Positions 1-8,457 of a stretch of 64,000 nucleotides of DNA are shown one piece after another. Where the stretch lies: NCBI RefSeq assembly GCF_001428525.1, contig NZ_LMHW01000015.1:124352-188351 (forward strand). The letters are read 5' to 3'. Below the pieces are notes generated by a model. That model was given only the letters and a program-made list of their open reading frames with translations. It had not been told where the DNA came from and searched no databases. The position numbers and the translations under genes were made by a program. Every line of letters begins with the position of its first letter. The stretch's first letter is position 1. Source of the stretch: Flavobacterium sp. Root186. Its GTDB lineage: Bacteria; Bacteroidota; Bacteroidia; Flavobacteriales; Flavobacteriaceae.

Positions 1-383
1 TCCTGAAAAGCAGCAAATTCGGCTTTATTTAACTGAGATAAAAATACAGATGGAAGCCTAGGGCTGTAAACCCTGGCCTTTGCAATTCTTTTTTCGTAAT
101 CATCTCGTGTAATGTTTAAAAGGGCACAGAATTCAGCAACATTAAGATTTTCTTTAATATCTCTTGGAATTACCATGATATCATATGAAGCCTGATTGGC
201 AACTAACAACTTACCATTTCTGTCATAAATATAGCCGCGCTCCGGATAGTCATAGACTTTCTTAATCGCATTATTTTCTGATTTCAATTTGAATGAATCA
301 TCAACAATTTGCAGATAAAATATCCGAATCACTAGCAAAGATGCTGCAATAATAATTAAAGAGGGCAGCAGAACTTTTCTCAT
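1..383 (-). CDS. mrdA: Penicillin-binding protein 2, N-terminal part (cut by window edge)
   Basis: This is the first ~127 codons of a class B penicillin-binding protein 2, the transpeptidase that crosslinks peptidoglycan during elongation with RodA and MreBCD. The sequence shows a short cytoplasmic start (MRKVLLPS), one membrane anchor at about residues 5-25, then the PBP dimerisation-domain start with the family motif ERGYIYDRNGKLL followed by NQASYDI. The ATG overlaps the mreD stop by four bases (ATGA), which indicates translational coupling and fixes the start. The catalytic transpeptidase domain lies outside the window. The identity rests on the motif plus the mreBCD context. Confidence 0.9.
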   Translation of the reverse strand, partial: MRKVLLPSLIIIAASLLVIRIFYLQIVDDSFKLKSENNAIKKVYDYPERGYIYDRNGKLLVANQASYDIMVIPRDIKENLNVAEFCALLNITRDDYEKRIAKARVYSPRLPSVFLSQLNKAEFAAFQ

Positions 384-886
384 CGTTTATTGGGCTTAAT
401 AATGTAAATTATTATAATTGAAGTGATTATTGTAAAAATAGAACTAAATAGTGTTCGCAGTAAAATGTCGAATATGAATTTAAACTGAAAAGCTTCTAAT
501 GTAAATAGTACAATATGATGTAATAAAACAGAAACTAGTATAAATGAAAACCGTTCAGGTGTTAAAGATTCATTAAGTTTAATGGTTTGATATTCATAGC
601 TTAATCCGAACGAAAACTTAAAAATATACGGTCGATAGTAAGACAGTATAACGCAAGCTGTAGCATGAATTCCGCCAGAATTACAAAACATATCCATTAC
701 TAATCCCAATAAAAAACTGGAAATAATTAATCCCGCTCTGTTGCTGTTTACCGGGTATAAGATAATGTATAAGATATATGGAAAAGGACTTATGTATCCT
801 AGAAAATTCATGTTGTTAAAAATAACAACCTGAATTGCCAGCAACATAATAAATCGAAAAATATTTACTAACAAAGCGCTACTCAT
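380..886 (-). CDS. mreD: Rod shape-determining protein MreD
   Basis: A 168-residue integral membrane protein with about five or six hydrophobic segments and few charged residues, the usual size and profile of MreD, a membrane subunit of the elongasome that works with MreC, RodA and PBP2. It is recognised mainly by position: mreB, mreC, mreD and mrdA run in the standard order on the minus strand. Its start overlaps the end of mreC by eight bases and its stop overlaps the mrdA start, so the genes are probably co-transcribed and translationally coupled. MreD is poorly conserved in sequence, so the call leans on synteny. Confidence 0.88.
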   Translation of the reverse strand: MSSALLVNIFRFIMLLAIQVVIFNNMNFLGYISPFPYILYIILYPVNSNRAGLIISSFLLGLVMDMFCNSGGIHATACVILSYYRPYIFKFSFGLSYEYQTIKLNESLTPERFSFILVSVLLHHIVLFTLEAFQFKFIFDILLRTLFSSIFTIITSIIIIYIIKPNKR

Positions 887-1709
887 TTTTTTCCTTGCTT
901 TTGTTTTCTAGATTAATAAGTTCTTCTCTGTCCTTACTCTTAATAATGTATACATGACCTAAATTTGTCATATCGTTAAAAAGTTTAACTCTTATAACAT
1001 AAAAACTTGAATTGTCTTTTTTGTATATATTTTCTACAGTACCAATATTGATTCCTTCCGGGAAAATTACAGATTGTCCTCCGGTAACGATAGTATCTCC
1101 TTTTCTTACAGAGGCTAACCTAGGAACATCTTCAAGCTGTACAAATCCGGTACTTTTTCCGTCCCAGGTTAAAGAACCAAAATGATTTGTCTTTTTTAGT
1201 TTAGCATTTATCTGTGATTTCATATTCAAAATGCTGACCACAGTTGAGTAATTTGTTGAAGTATTGTCAATAACCCCAATAATTCCTAAGCTGTTGATAA
1301 CACCCATATCTTGTTTAACTCCTTCTTTATTTCCGGAATTAAGTGTAATATAGTTTTCGTGTGTGCTGTAAGAGTTGTGAATTACTTTTGAAACGATGAT
1401 ATCAGCAGGTTTAACCCCTTTTATACTGTCTGCCAGTGGTACTTTGGTTGTGTCTTCTTTATTAAATAAAAGACTTTTTAATCTTGCGTTTTCAAGTACA
1501 AGCTCGTCGTTTTCGGTTCTTAAATTCAAATATTCGTTTACATGATTGATTCTTTCGTAAACACCTCCGCTCAAAAAATTTGCGGAACTGATTACTCTGC
1601 TTCTGTGGTAGGAATGCGATTGAATTGTGAGAGTCAACGAAATACCTAAAAGCAGCAAAAACAGCAATCGATTACTGTTTCTTATAATGAAATTAAAAAT
1701 TTGCTGCAT
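879..1709 (-). CDS. mreC: Rod shape-determining protein MreC
   Basis: A 276-residue bitopic protein. A short N-terminal cytoplasmic stretch is followed by one membrane helix at about residues 14-30, a helical probably coiled-coil part around 50-82, and a periplasmic beta-rich MreC domain (about 100-250) with the family pattern around HNSYSTHENYITLNSGNKEGV and GVIDNTSTNYSTV. MreC forms periplasmic filaments that connect MreB/MreD with the peptidoglycan synthases. The C-terminus ends in a lysine/glutamate-rich tail. It lies 112 bases downstream of mreB and overlaps mreD by eight bases. Confidence 0.93.
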   Translation of the reverse strand: MQQIFNFIIRNSNRLLFLLLLGISLTLTIQSHSYHRSRVISSANFLSGGVYERINHVNEYLNLRTENDELVLENARLKSLLFNKEDTTKVPLADSIKGVKPADIIVSKVIHNSYSTHENYITLNSGNKEGVKQDMGVINSLGIIGVIDNTSTNYSTVVSILNMKSQINAKLKKTNHFGSLTWDGKSTGFVQLEDVPRLASVRKGDTIVTGGQSVIFPEGINIGTVENIYKKDNSSFYVIRVKLFNDMTNLGHVYIIKSKDREELINLENKSKEKNE

Positions 1710-1821
1710 TTCGTGTCTGGTTATTTTGTTTCAGGATATGCTTTAAGGTTTCAAATTTTATTAGGGCCAAATATTAGAAATTTGACCCTGATAAAAATAT
1801 ATTGATTGTTATTTTTGAATC

Positions 1822-2850
1822 TTATTTGATTAAGATACTTTTAAATTTTGCGATGTTTTTAAGCGCCATTCCTGTACCGCGAACAACTGCTCTTAACGGA
1901 TCTTCAGCAATGTAAACTGGTAAATCTGTTTTTTGAGAAATACGTTTGTCAAGACCTCTTAACATAGATCCTCCACCGGCTAAATAAATACCAGTATTGT
2001 AAATATCAGCAGCTAACTCAGGAGGAGTTTGAGATAATGTTTCCATTACTGCATCCTCTATACGCTGAATAGATTTGTCTAATGCTTTTGCAATTTCGCG
2101 GTAAGAAACATCAACTTGTTTTGGTTTCCCTGTAAGTAAGTCTCTACCCTGAACTGACATATCTTCTGGCGGTCCGTCTAAATCTTCGATAGCCGCTCCA
2201 ATTTGAATTTTAATTTTCTCAGCAGTACTTTCTCCTACGAAAAGGTTGTGCTGTGTACGCATGTAATACACGATATCATTTGTGAAAACATCCCCTGCAA
2301 TTTTTACAGATTTGTCGCAAACAATTCCGCCTAATGCGATAACGGCAATTTCTGTAGTACCACCACCAATATCAACAATCATGTTTCCTTTTGGCTGCAT
2401 GATATCGATACCAATACCTATTGCGGCTGCCATTGGCTCGTGAATCAAATAAACTTCTTTCCCATTTACTCTTTCACAAGATTCTTTTACCGCTCTCATC
2501 TCCACCTCGGTAATACCAGAAGGAATACAAACTACCATGCGTAATGCAGGAGTAAACATTCTTTTTTTCAATGCAGGAATACTTTTAATGAACATGTTGA
2601 TCATTTTTTCCGAAGCATCAAAATCGGCAATTACACCATCTTTCAAAGGCCTTATGGTCTTGATGTTTTCATGCGTTTTACCTTGCATCATGTTGGCTTC
2701 CTTACCAACAGCAATGATTTTGCCTGATATTCTATCACGTGCAACGATTGATGGACTATCAATAACAACTTTATCATTATGAATGATTAAAGTGTTTGCG
2801 GTACCAAGGTCTATCGCAATATCCTCGGTCATGAAATCAAAAAATCCCAT
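1822..2850 (-). CDS. mreB: Rod shape-determining protein MreB (bacterial actin)
   Basis: A 342-residue actin-fold ATPase that polymerises under the membrane and directs the elongasome. It carries the phosphate-1 motif DLGTANTLI near residue 15, the phosphate-2 motif VDIGGGTTEIAV near residues 159-170 and the adenosine-binding GGGSMLRGLD near 291. Length and motifs are fully typical of MreB. It heads the mreBCD-mrdA cluster on the minus strand. The 112-base gap before mreC may hold a processing site or an internal promoter, but I see no clear terminator there. Confidence 0.97.
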   Translation of the reverse strand: MGFFDFMTEDIAIDLGTANTLIIHNDKVVIDSPSIVARDRISGKIIAVGKEANMMQGKTHENIKTIRPLKDGVIADFDASEKMINMFIKSIPALKKRMFTPALRMVVCIPSGITEVEMRAVKESCERVNGKEVYLIHEPMAAAIGIGIDIMQPKGNMIVDIGGGTTEIAVIALGGIVCDKSVKIAGDVFTNDIVYYMRTQHNLFVGESTAEKIKIQIGAAIEDLDGPPEDMSVQGRDLLTGKPKQVDVSYREIAKALDKSIQRIEDAVMETLSQTPPELAADIYNTGIYLAGGGSMLRGLDKRISQKTDLPVYIAEDPLRAVVRGTGMALKNIAKFKSILIK

Positions 2851-2907
2851 AAGTTTTTTAGGGGTTTAAAATGTTATAAAATTATTTATCGAACAAAGTT
2901 AAACAAA

Positions 2908-4434
2908 TTAATGTTTAAAATGACGAGTTCCTGTAAATACCATTGCAAGATTATTTTCATTGCAATAATTTATGCTTAATTCATCTTTTATAGAACCTCC
3001 CGGCTGAATTACTGCGGTTATTCCCGCTTTTTTAGCTAATTCTACACAATCCGGAAAAGGGAAAAATGCATCACTCGCCATTGAAGCACCCGTTAAATCA
3101 AATCCAAAAGCTTTTGCTTTGTCAACTGCTTGAACTAAAGCGTCAACTCTTGAAGTCTGACCTGTACCAGATGAAATTAATGTTCCGTTTTTTGCAAACA
3201 CAATCGTATTTGATTTTGTATTCTTGCAAATTTTTGAAGCAAAGATTAAATCTTCAATCTCCTGAGCGGTAGGTTCTGTAATTGTAACGGTTTTTAAATG
3301 CTCTTTATTATCTGTAATATTATTTCTGTCCTGAATTAACAAACCATTAAGACATGTTCTAACTTGTCTTGAAGGTAATTCAACTTCATTTTGAACTAAA
3401 ATAATTCTGTTTTTCTTTTCTTGTAAAACAGTAATTGCATCATCATCATAACTTGGAGCAATTACAACTTCGCAGAATAATTTGTTGATTTCCTGCGCTG
3501 TAGCTAAGTCAATTTTAGTGTTTGCGATCAAAACGCCTCCAAAGGCAGATGTTGGATCACAAGCCAAAGCTGCTAAATAAGCTTCATTGATTGTTTTTCT
3601 TGAAGCTAAACCACAAGCATTGTTATGTTTTAAAATAGCAAATGTTGGTCCGTCAGTTTTAAATTCAGCAATTAAATTAACAGCAGCATCAACATCTAAT
3701 AAGTTGTTGTAAGATAACTCTTTTCCGTGAACTTTTTTGAACATAGCATCAAAATCTCCAAAGAAAAATCCTTTTTGATGTGGGTTTTCTCCATATCTTA
3801 ATACTTGTCCGTTATCAATACTTTCTTTGTAGATCGTTTCGTCTGTATTGAAGTAGTTAAAAATCGCACCATCATAGTGAGAAGAAACGTGGAAAGCTTT
3901 AGTAGCCAGCAATCTCCTGTTTTCAAGAGTTGTAGCACCATTTTGCTCCGTAATTAAATCTAAAAGCAAGCTGTATTCGTTAACAGAAGCAACAATTACA
4001 GTGTCTTTGAAGTTTTTTGCACCGGCACGGATTAATGAAATTCCGCCAATATCAATTTTTTCAATAATATCTTGTTCGCTTGCACCAGAAGCAACCGTTT
4101 TTTCAAAAGGATACAAATCAACAATTACTAAATCAATCTGAGGAATATCAAATTCTTTCATTTGCTGAACATCACTTTCGTTATCCTGACGATTTAAAAT
4201 TCCGCCAAAAATTTTCGGATGTAAAGTTTTTACTCTTCCGCCAAGAATTTCAGGAAAAGAAGTAATATCTTCAACAGGAACTACAGGAATTCCTAGATTT
4301 TTAATGAAATCTTCTGTTCCTCCAGTTGAGTAAAGTGTTACGTTTTCCTCGTGTAATTTTCTAACGATTGGCTCTAATCCATCTTTCGAAAAAACAGATA
4401 TTAACGCTGATTGTATTTTTTTAGTTGTGCTCAT
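2908..4434 (-). CDS. purH: Bifunctional AICAR transformylase/IMP cyclohydrolase
   Basis: A 508-residue enzyme for the last two steps of de novo IMP synthesis: formylation of AICAR with 10-formyl-THF, then ring closure. The N-terminal MGS-like IMP cyclohydrolase domain (about 1-135) carries the STGGTEDFI motif. The C-terminal AICARFT domain carries RYGENPHQKGFF, the KHNNACGLA catalytic loop and the ending SDAFFPFPDCVELA...GGSIKD. I chose the ATG at 4434 (MSTTKKIQSALISV) because the nine residues upstream begin with TTG and are unlike the family. The gene stands alone, 57 bases upstream of mreB on the same strand. Confidence 0.96.
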   Translation of the reverse strand: MSTTKKIQSALISVFSKDGLEPIVRKLHEENVTLYSTGGTEDFIKNLGIPVVPVEDITSFPEILGGRVKTLHPKIFGGILNRQDNESDVQQMKEFDIPQIDLVIVDLYPFEKTVASGASEQDIIEKIDIGGISLIRAGAKNFKDTVIVASVNEYSLLLDLITEQNGATTLENRRLLATKAFHVSSHYDGAIFNYFNTDETIYKESIDNGQVLRYGENPHQKGFFFGDFDAMFKKVHGKELSYNNLLDVDAAVNLIAEFKTDGPTFAILKHNNACGLASRKTINEAYLAALACDPTSAFGGVLIANTKIDLATAQEINKLFCEVVIAPSYDDDAITVLQEKKNRIILVQNEVELPSRQVRTCLNGLLIQDRNNITDNKEHLKTVTITEPTAQEIEDLIFASKICKNTKSNTIVFAKNGTLISSGTGQTSRVDALVQAVDKAKAFGFDLTGASMASDAFFPFPDCVELAKKAGITAVIQPGGSIKDELSINYCNENNLAMVFTGTRHFKH

Positions 4435-4598
4435 TGTGTAGTTATGATTTTCAGACTGCAAAAGTAGTTTTTTTATATATTATTTTAAAAGATTTAGTGT
4501 AACAATCTCTTAAAAAAATCTACTGATGAGTAAGTTAACTTTTATTAGGTTTTTGTTTTTAAATTATTGAATTTTACTTTATTGAAAAATACTACTAT

Positions 4599-5846
4599 AT
4601 GCTTCTTTATCTAAGATTGTTAAAAGAAAGTCTCAGCTTTGCAATAAGCGCTTTACGAAATAATAAACTGCGTACTTTATTATCATTGTTAGGTGTTACA
4701 ATTGGTATATTTTCAATAATTGCTGTTCTGGCTGCCGTTGATTCTTTAGATAAAAAAATCTCTAAAGATTTGAGCAGCTTAGATAAAAATACGATTTATT
4801 TAATGAAATATTGCTTTGGTCCATCTGAAATTCCACAATGGAAGAGAGAACAGTTTCCAAATGTAAAATATGATGAATATGTAGGGTTGAAAAATTCTAT
4901 GAATAATACAGATCAGGTGGGCTATCAGCTTTTTGTGAATCATGAAACTTTAAAGTACGATTCGAAAACGGTTGCCGATGTAAACATCGTCCCGTCTTCA
5001 TTTGAAATGGTAAATATCGACGGATTGAGTTTTGATAAAGGAAGATTTTACAATGAATCTGAATCAAATTCGGGAACTGCGGTTATAGTTTTAGGATACG
5101 AGATTGCCCAAGGTCTTTTTGGAAATATGGATCCAACGGGAAAAAATATTCGCCTTTATGGGCAGCGTTTTACAGTAATTGGAGTAATCGCAAAACAAGG
5201 AGCAGGATTTTTTGGTGATAGTAACGATACGTCGGTTTATTTGCCGGCGAACTTTTTACGTCGAATGTATGGTGACAGCGACTCCATGACGCCGGTTATT
5301 GTTTTAAAACCGACAAAAGGTGTAGATATGGACGCTTACAAAGCAGAACTTGCACAAAAACTAAGAGCAATTCGCGGAATGAAGGCGGGAGAAATGGATA
5401 ATTTCTTTATAAATGTACTTTCCGGGTTTACTGATTTTATCGATGGTATTTTAGGTCAGATGAATGTAGTAGGGTGGATTATCAGTGGATTTTCTCTTTT
5501 AGTCGGCGGTTTCGGAATTGCCAATATTATGTTCGTTTCGGTTAAAGAAAGAACAAATTTAATTGGAATTCAAAAGTCATTAGGAGCAAAAAATCGTTTC
5601 ATATTATTTCAATTTTTATTTGAAGCCATAATTCTTTCTGTAATTGGCGGAATTATTGGTCTATTGATGGTTTGGGGAATTTCAATTATCTTAACAAAAG
5701 CGCTCGATTTTGAGTTTGTTTTAAGTTTAGGAAATATACTTTTAGGAACCGGTTTAGCGGCGCTTATTGGATTGATTTCGGGGATACTTCCGGCAATTTC
5801 TGCTGCAAATTTAGATCCTGTAGAAGCTATTCGAACAGGGATGTAG
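4599..5846 (+). CDS. ABC transporter permease, MacB/FtsX type
   Basis: A 415-residue permease subunit of the MacB/LolC-like type. There is one N-terminal membrane helix (about 22-45, in the LRTLLSLLGVTIGIFSIIAVL segment common to these proteins), a large periplasmic MacB core domain (about 48-250), then an FtsX domain with three membrane helices (about 287-410) ending in AANLDPVEAIRTGM, a typical family ending. Such permeases work with a separate ATPase to move lipoproteins, peptides or drugs by mechanotransmission. No ATPase is adjacent, so the partner and substrate are unknown. It is divergent from purH. Confidence 0.85.
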   Translation: MLLYLRLLKESLSFAISALRNNKLRTLLSLLGVTIGIFSIIAVLAAVDSLDKKISKDLSSLDKNTIYLMKYCFGPSEIPQWKREQFPNVKYDEYVGLKNSMNNTDQVGYQLFVNHETLKYDSKTVADVNIVPSSFEMVNIDGLSFDKGRFYNESESNSGTAVIVLGYEIAQGLFGNMDPTGKNIRLYGQRFTVIGVIAKQGAGFFGDSNDTSVYLPANFLRRMYGDSDSMTPVIVLKPTKGVDMDAYKAELAQKLRAIRGMKAGEMDNFFINVLSGFTDFIDGILGQMNVVGWIISGFSLLVGGFGIANIMFVSVKERTNLIGIQKSLGAKNRFILFQFLFEAIILSVIGGIIGLLMVWGISIILTKALDFEFVLSLGNILLGTGLAALIGLISGILPAISAANLDPVEAIRTGM

Positions 5847-5932
5847 CTATTGTTTTTATTTTATATGTAATTTTTGAAGACTAGAATTGGTTAGATTTTT
5901 TTTTGTAAGTAACAATTTAAATCACTAAACAA

Positions 5933-6817
5933 ATGAGCTTTATCTTAAAACATGTTGATACTGTTGAGTCTATTTCTAGGGAAGATTTTAAAAAGAATTA
6001 TTTAGATAAAAGAAAACCTCTTATTATAAAAGAGCTTACTAAAGACTGGCCTGCAAGAGAAAAATGGTCGACGGATTATTTTAAGCAGATTGCAGGAGAT
6101 ATCGAAGTAAGATTAGTGGATAATTCTAAAGCAGATCCAACCAAAGTAATTAATGCCTCAATTGCTAGTATGAAATTTGGCGATTATCTCGATTTAATAA
6201 AAAGAGAGCCAACACAACTACGAATTTTTTTCTTCAATCTTTTCAAACACAGACCCGAATTAATAAATGATGTGAAAGTTCCAAAAGAATTAATGGGAGG
6301 TTTTATAGAAAGTATGCCTGCTATGTTTTTTGGAGGTTCACAAGCTATTACATTTTTACACTATGATATAGATTTGCCTCATCTTTTTCACACCCATTTT
6401 GGAGGCCGAAAACATATTATACTATTTGATAATAAATGGAAAAAACGACTTTACTGCGTTCCAAATACCACCTATGCTTTAGAAGATTACGATGTTGCCA
6501 ATCCTGATTTTGAAAAATTTCCTGCACTAAAAGGTGTCGAAGGTTATGAAGTTTTTCTGGAACACGGAGATACCTTATTTATGCCAACAGGAATGTGGCA
6601 CTGGATGCGCTATATTGATGGTTCTTTTTCTTTAAGTCTTCGTGCCTGGGATTCATCGATTACTCGGAAAATGGCTAGCGTTTGGAGTTTATTTATGCAC
6701 GGAGCAGTTGATAGTGCAGTAAAAATAATTTTTAGAGAACGATACGCTAAATGGCGTGAGAAACTAGCTTTTAAAATTGCGGAAAAGGAATTAAGAAATG
6801 ATAGGCCCAAAAAATAG
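5933..6817 (+). CDS. Cupin-like (cupin_8/JmjC) Fe(II)/2-oxoglutarate oxygenase
   Basis: A 294-residue protein with the cupin_8/JmjC fold. The metal triad is visible as H143-Y-D145 in FLHYDIDLPH and H223 in PTGMWHW. The N-terminal KRKPLIIKELTKDWPA is the usual start of these hydroxylases. Members hydroxylate protein or RNA residues or small molecules, but the substrate cannot be read from sequence. The 86-base gap from the upstream permease on the same strand leaves co-transcription possible but unproven. It converges on the lipoprotein gene next door with only a few bases between the stops. Confidence 0.82.
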   Translation: MSFILKHVDTVESISREDFKKNYLDKRKPLIIKELTKDWPAREKWSTDYFKQIAGDIEVRLVDNSKADPTKVINASIASMKFGDYLDLIKREPTQLRIFFFNLFKHRPELINDVKVPKELMGGFIESMPAMFFGGSQAITFLHYDIDLPHLFHTHFGGRKHIILFDNKWKKRLYCVPNTTYALEDYDVANPDFEKFPALKGVEGYEVFLEHGDTLFMPTGMWHWMRYIDGSFSLSLRAWDSSITRKMASVWSLFMHGAVDSAVKIIFRERYAKWREKLAFKIAEKELRNDRPKK

Positions 6818-6823
6818 TCTAAT

Positions 6824-7435
6824 TTAGTTTTTAACTGGAAGTTTAATTTTAGTTTTGTCCCATTTGATTGAATCAGGATAATAGTAAATGTGTTTGTTGG
6901 TGTTGTTTTTATATTTTAAAACAGTATCTTCTTCTTGAGTAGTTCTTCGGATAATATAAGTGTCGATATTTTTCTTGTTTAAAAACTCAAAGAAGGAAGT
7001 GTTTTTTATAGTGTCTTTTTGAGAAGCGATAATTAAAATTTGTCTGTTTTTTTCTTTAGTCAATATGTTTTCAGAAAGAAAATCAGTTAAGTTTTTTTGA
7101 GGAATTCTAACAATGTCTTTCGGTTCTAAACCTAAAAAATGTGGAAGAGTATCATTTTCACTGCCATAACTGCAAGTGATCATGATGTATTCTTTTTGAT
7201 AGAAATAAAGATTGCCCTTTTTATCAATAATCAATTGATGTTCTCCGTAAAAACCTTTTCTGGGGAATGCTACTGTTTTACTGTTGCTTTTTTTTAATGA
7301 ATCAATATAATTTTGAAGTTCTTTGTCTTCATAGGAGATGATGTAAGGTTTGTTTTTATTAACAGCTTTTTCCTCTTTTTTGGCACAATTCAAAAGAAGC
7401 AAACAAATCATAAAACCAACAAAAATTCTAGTCAT
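6824..7435 (-). CDS. Hypothetical lipoprotein
   Basis: A 203-residue protein with a lipoprotein signal: hydrophobic MTRIFVGFMICLLLLNC with the lipobox LLNC and Cys17 as the acylated residue, followed by KKEEK. The mature part is polar and lysine-rich with alternating hydrophobic residues, and I recognise no domain. It is likely anchored in the outer or inner membrane facing the periplasm. It is convergent with the JmjC gene and separated from accD by a strong terminator hairpin, so it is probably a single-gene unit. Confidence 0.7.
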   Translation of the reverse strand: MTRIFVGFMICLLLLNCAKKEEKAVNKNKPYIISYEDKELQNYIDSLKKSNSKTVAFPRKGFYGEHQLIIDKKGNLYFYQKEYIMITCSYGSENDTLPHFLGLEPKDIVRIPQKNLTDFLSENILTKEKNRQILIIASQKDTIKNTSFFEFLNKKNIDTYIIRRTTQEEDTVLKYKNNTNKHIYYYPDSIKWDKTKIKLPVKN

Positions 7436-7464
7436 AAAGAATGAGATTTAAAATAAAGATATAA

Positions 7465-7500
7465 AAAAATCCCATCAGCCGAAGCGAATGGGATTTTTAT
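7465..7500 (-). terminator. Intrinsic terminator downstream of accD
   Basis: The perfect stem AAAAATCCCAT/ATGGGATTTTT around a 12-base loop reads with a U-tract on either strand. It lies just past the accD stop and upstream of the lipoprotein gene, so it most likely ends accD transcription. Confidence 0.85.
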
Positions 7501-7520
7501 GTTTTTAGAAGTTTTTAAAA

Positions 7521-8375
7521 CTATCTAATATCATTATTCTGAATCAAATCAATATATAAGTTGATCTTATCTTTCAATTCTTTTCTAGGCGTGATAAAGT
7601 CTAAGAAACCGTGCTCTAAAAGAAACTCAGCAGTTTGGAAACCTTCTGGTAAATCTTTTCCCGTAGTATCACGAACAACACGCGGACCAGCAAAACCAAT
7701 CAAAGCGCCCGGCTCAGAGATATTGATATCTCCTAACATTGCGTAAGATGCAGTTGTTCCACCCGTTGTAGGGTCTGTACAAAGAGAAATATAAGGTAAT
7801 TTAGCTTCAGCTAATTGAGCTAGTTTTACAGAAGTTTTTGCTAATTGCATTAAAGAATAAGCCGCTTCCATCATACGAGCTCCACCAGATTTAGAAATCA
7901 TAACAAAAGGTAGTTTGTTTTTGATCGCATGATCAATACCTCTTGCAATTTTTTCCCCTACAACAGCTCCCATAGATCCGCCAATAAAAGCAAAATCCAT
8001 ACAGCAAATTACAAGTTCTCTTCCTTTAGATTTTCCTACTCCCGTACGTACAGCGTCTTTAAGATGAGTTTTTTCCATTACATCTTTCAATCTCTCAGCA
8101 TATTTTTTTGTATCCACAAAATGCAGAGGGTCTTTTGATGTCATGTTTTTATCTAACTCAACAAATTCGTTGTTGTCGAATAAAATTTCAAAATAGGTTG
8201 CGCTTCCAATTCGAACGTGAAAATCATCTTCAGGGCTAACGAATAAATTTCTCGCTAATTCGTCTGCATCAATAATTTTTCCAGTAGGAGATTTGTACCA
8301 CAATCCTTTCGGAACGTCCATCTTATCTTCTGTAGCGGTCGTAATCCCTTTTTCTTGTCTTTTAAACCAAGCCAT
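7521..8375 (-). CDS. accD: Acetyl-CoA carboxylase carboxyltransferase subunit beta
   Basis: A 284-residue carboxyltransferase beta subunit, which with AccA transfers the carboxyl group from biotin to acetyl-CoA to give malonyl-CoA for fatty acid synthesis. The crotonase-like core shows GGSMGAVVGEKIARG, SKSGGARMMEA and DPTTGGTTASYAMLGD. The start is the ATG of MAWFKRQ, since the upstream extension begins with TTG. Odd: the N-terminal zinc ribbon that carries four cysteines in E. coli AccD is present as a segment (VPKGLWYKSPTGK...NLFVSPEDDFHVRI) but has none of the cysteines. The fold may be kept without zinc. Confidence 0.96.
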   Translation of the reverse strand: MAWFKRQEKGITTATEDKMDVPKGLWYKSPTGKIIDADELARNLFVSPEDDFHVRIGSATYFEILFDNNEFVELDKNMTSKDPLHFVDTKKYAERLKDVMEKTHLKDAVRTGVGKSKGRELVICCMDFAFIGGSMGAVVGEKIARGIDHAIKNKLPFVMISKSGGARMMEAAYSLMQLAKTSVKLAQLAEAKLPYISLCTDPTTGGTTASYAMLGDINISEPGALIGFAGPRVVRDTTGKDLPEGFQTAEFLLEHGFLDFITPRKELKDKINLYIDLIQNNDIR

Positions 8376-8401
8376 ATTGAATGTTTTTTTTGTTTGAGGT
8401 T

Positions 8402-8455
8402 TCAAGTTTTAAGTTGCGAAACCTGAAACTTGAAACGTTAAACTTGAAACTTTTT
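8402..8455. repeat. Dispersed intergenic repeat, GAAACTTGAAAC family
   Basis: The short spacer between fbaA and accD consists of degenerate iterations of GAAACTTGAAAC-like units in both orientations (AAGTTTTAAGTTGCGAAAC, CTGAAACTTGAAACG, TTAAACTTGAAAC). Similar units occur near 19095-19135, 56825-56850 and 57846-57895. No coding potential. Confidence 0.6.
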
Positions 8456-8457
8456 TA

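Noticed and set aside
7561..8138. Plus-strand ORFs within accD
   Set aside because: Shadows of a conserved gene with no start context or homology.
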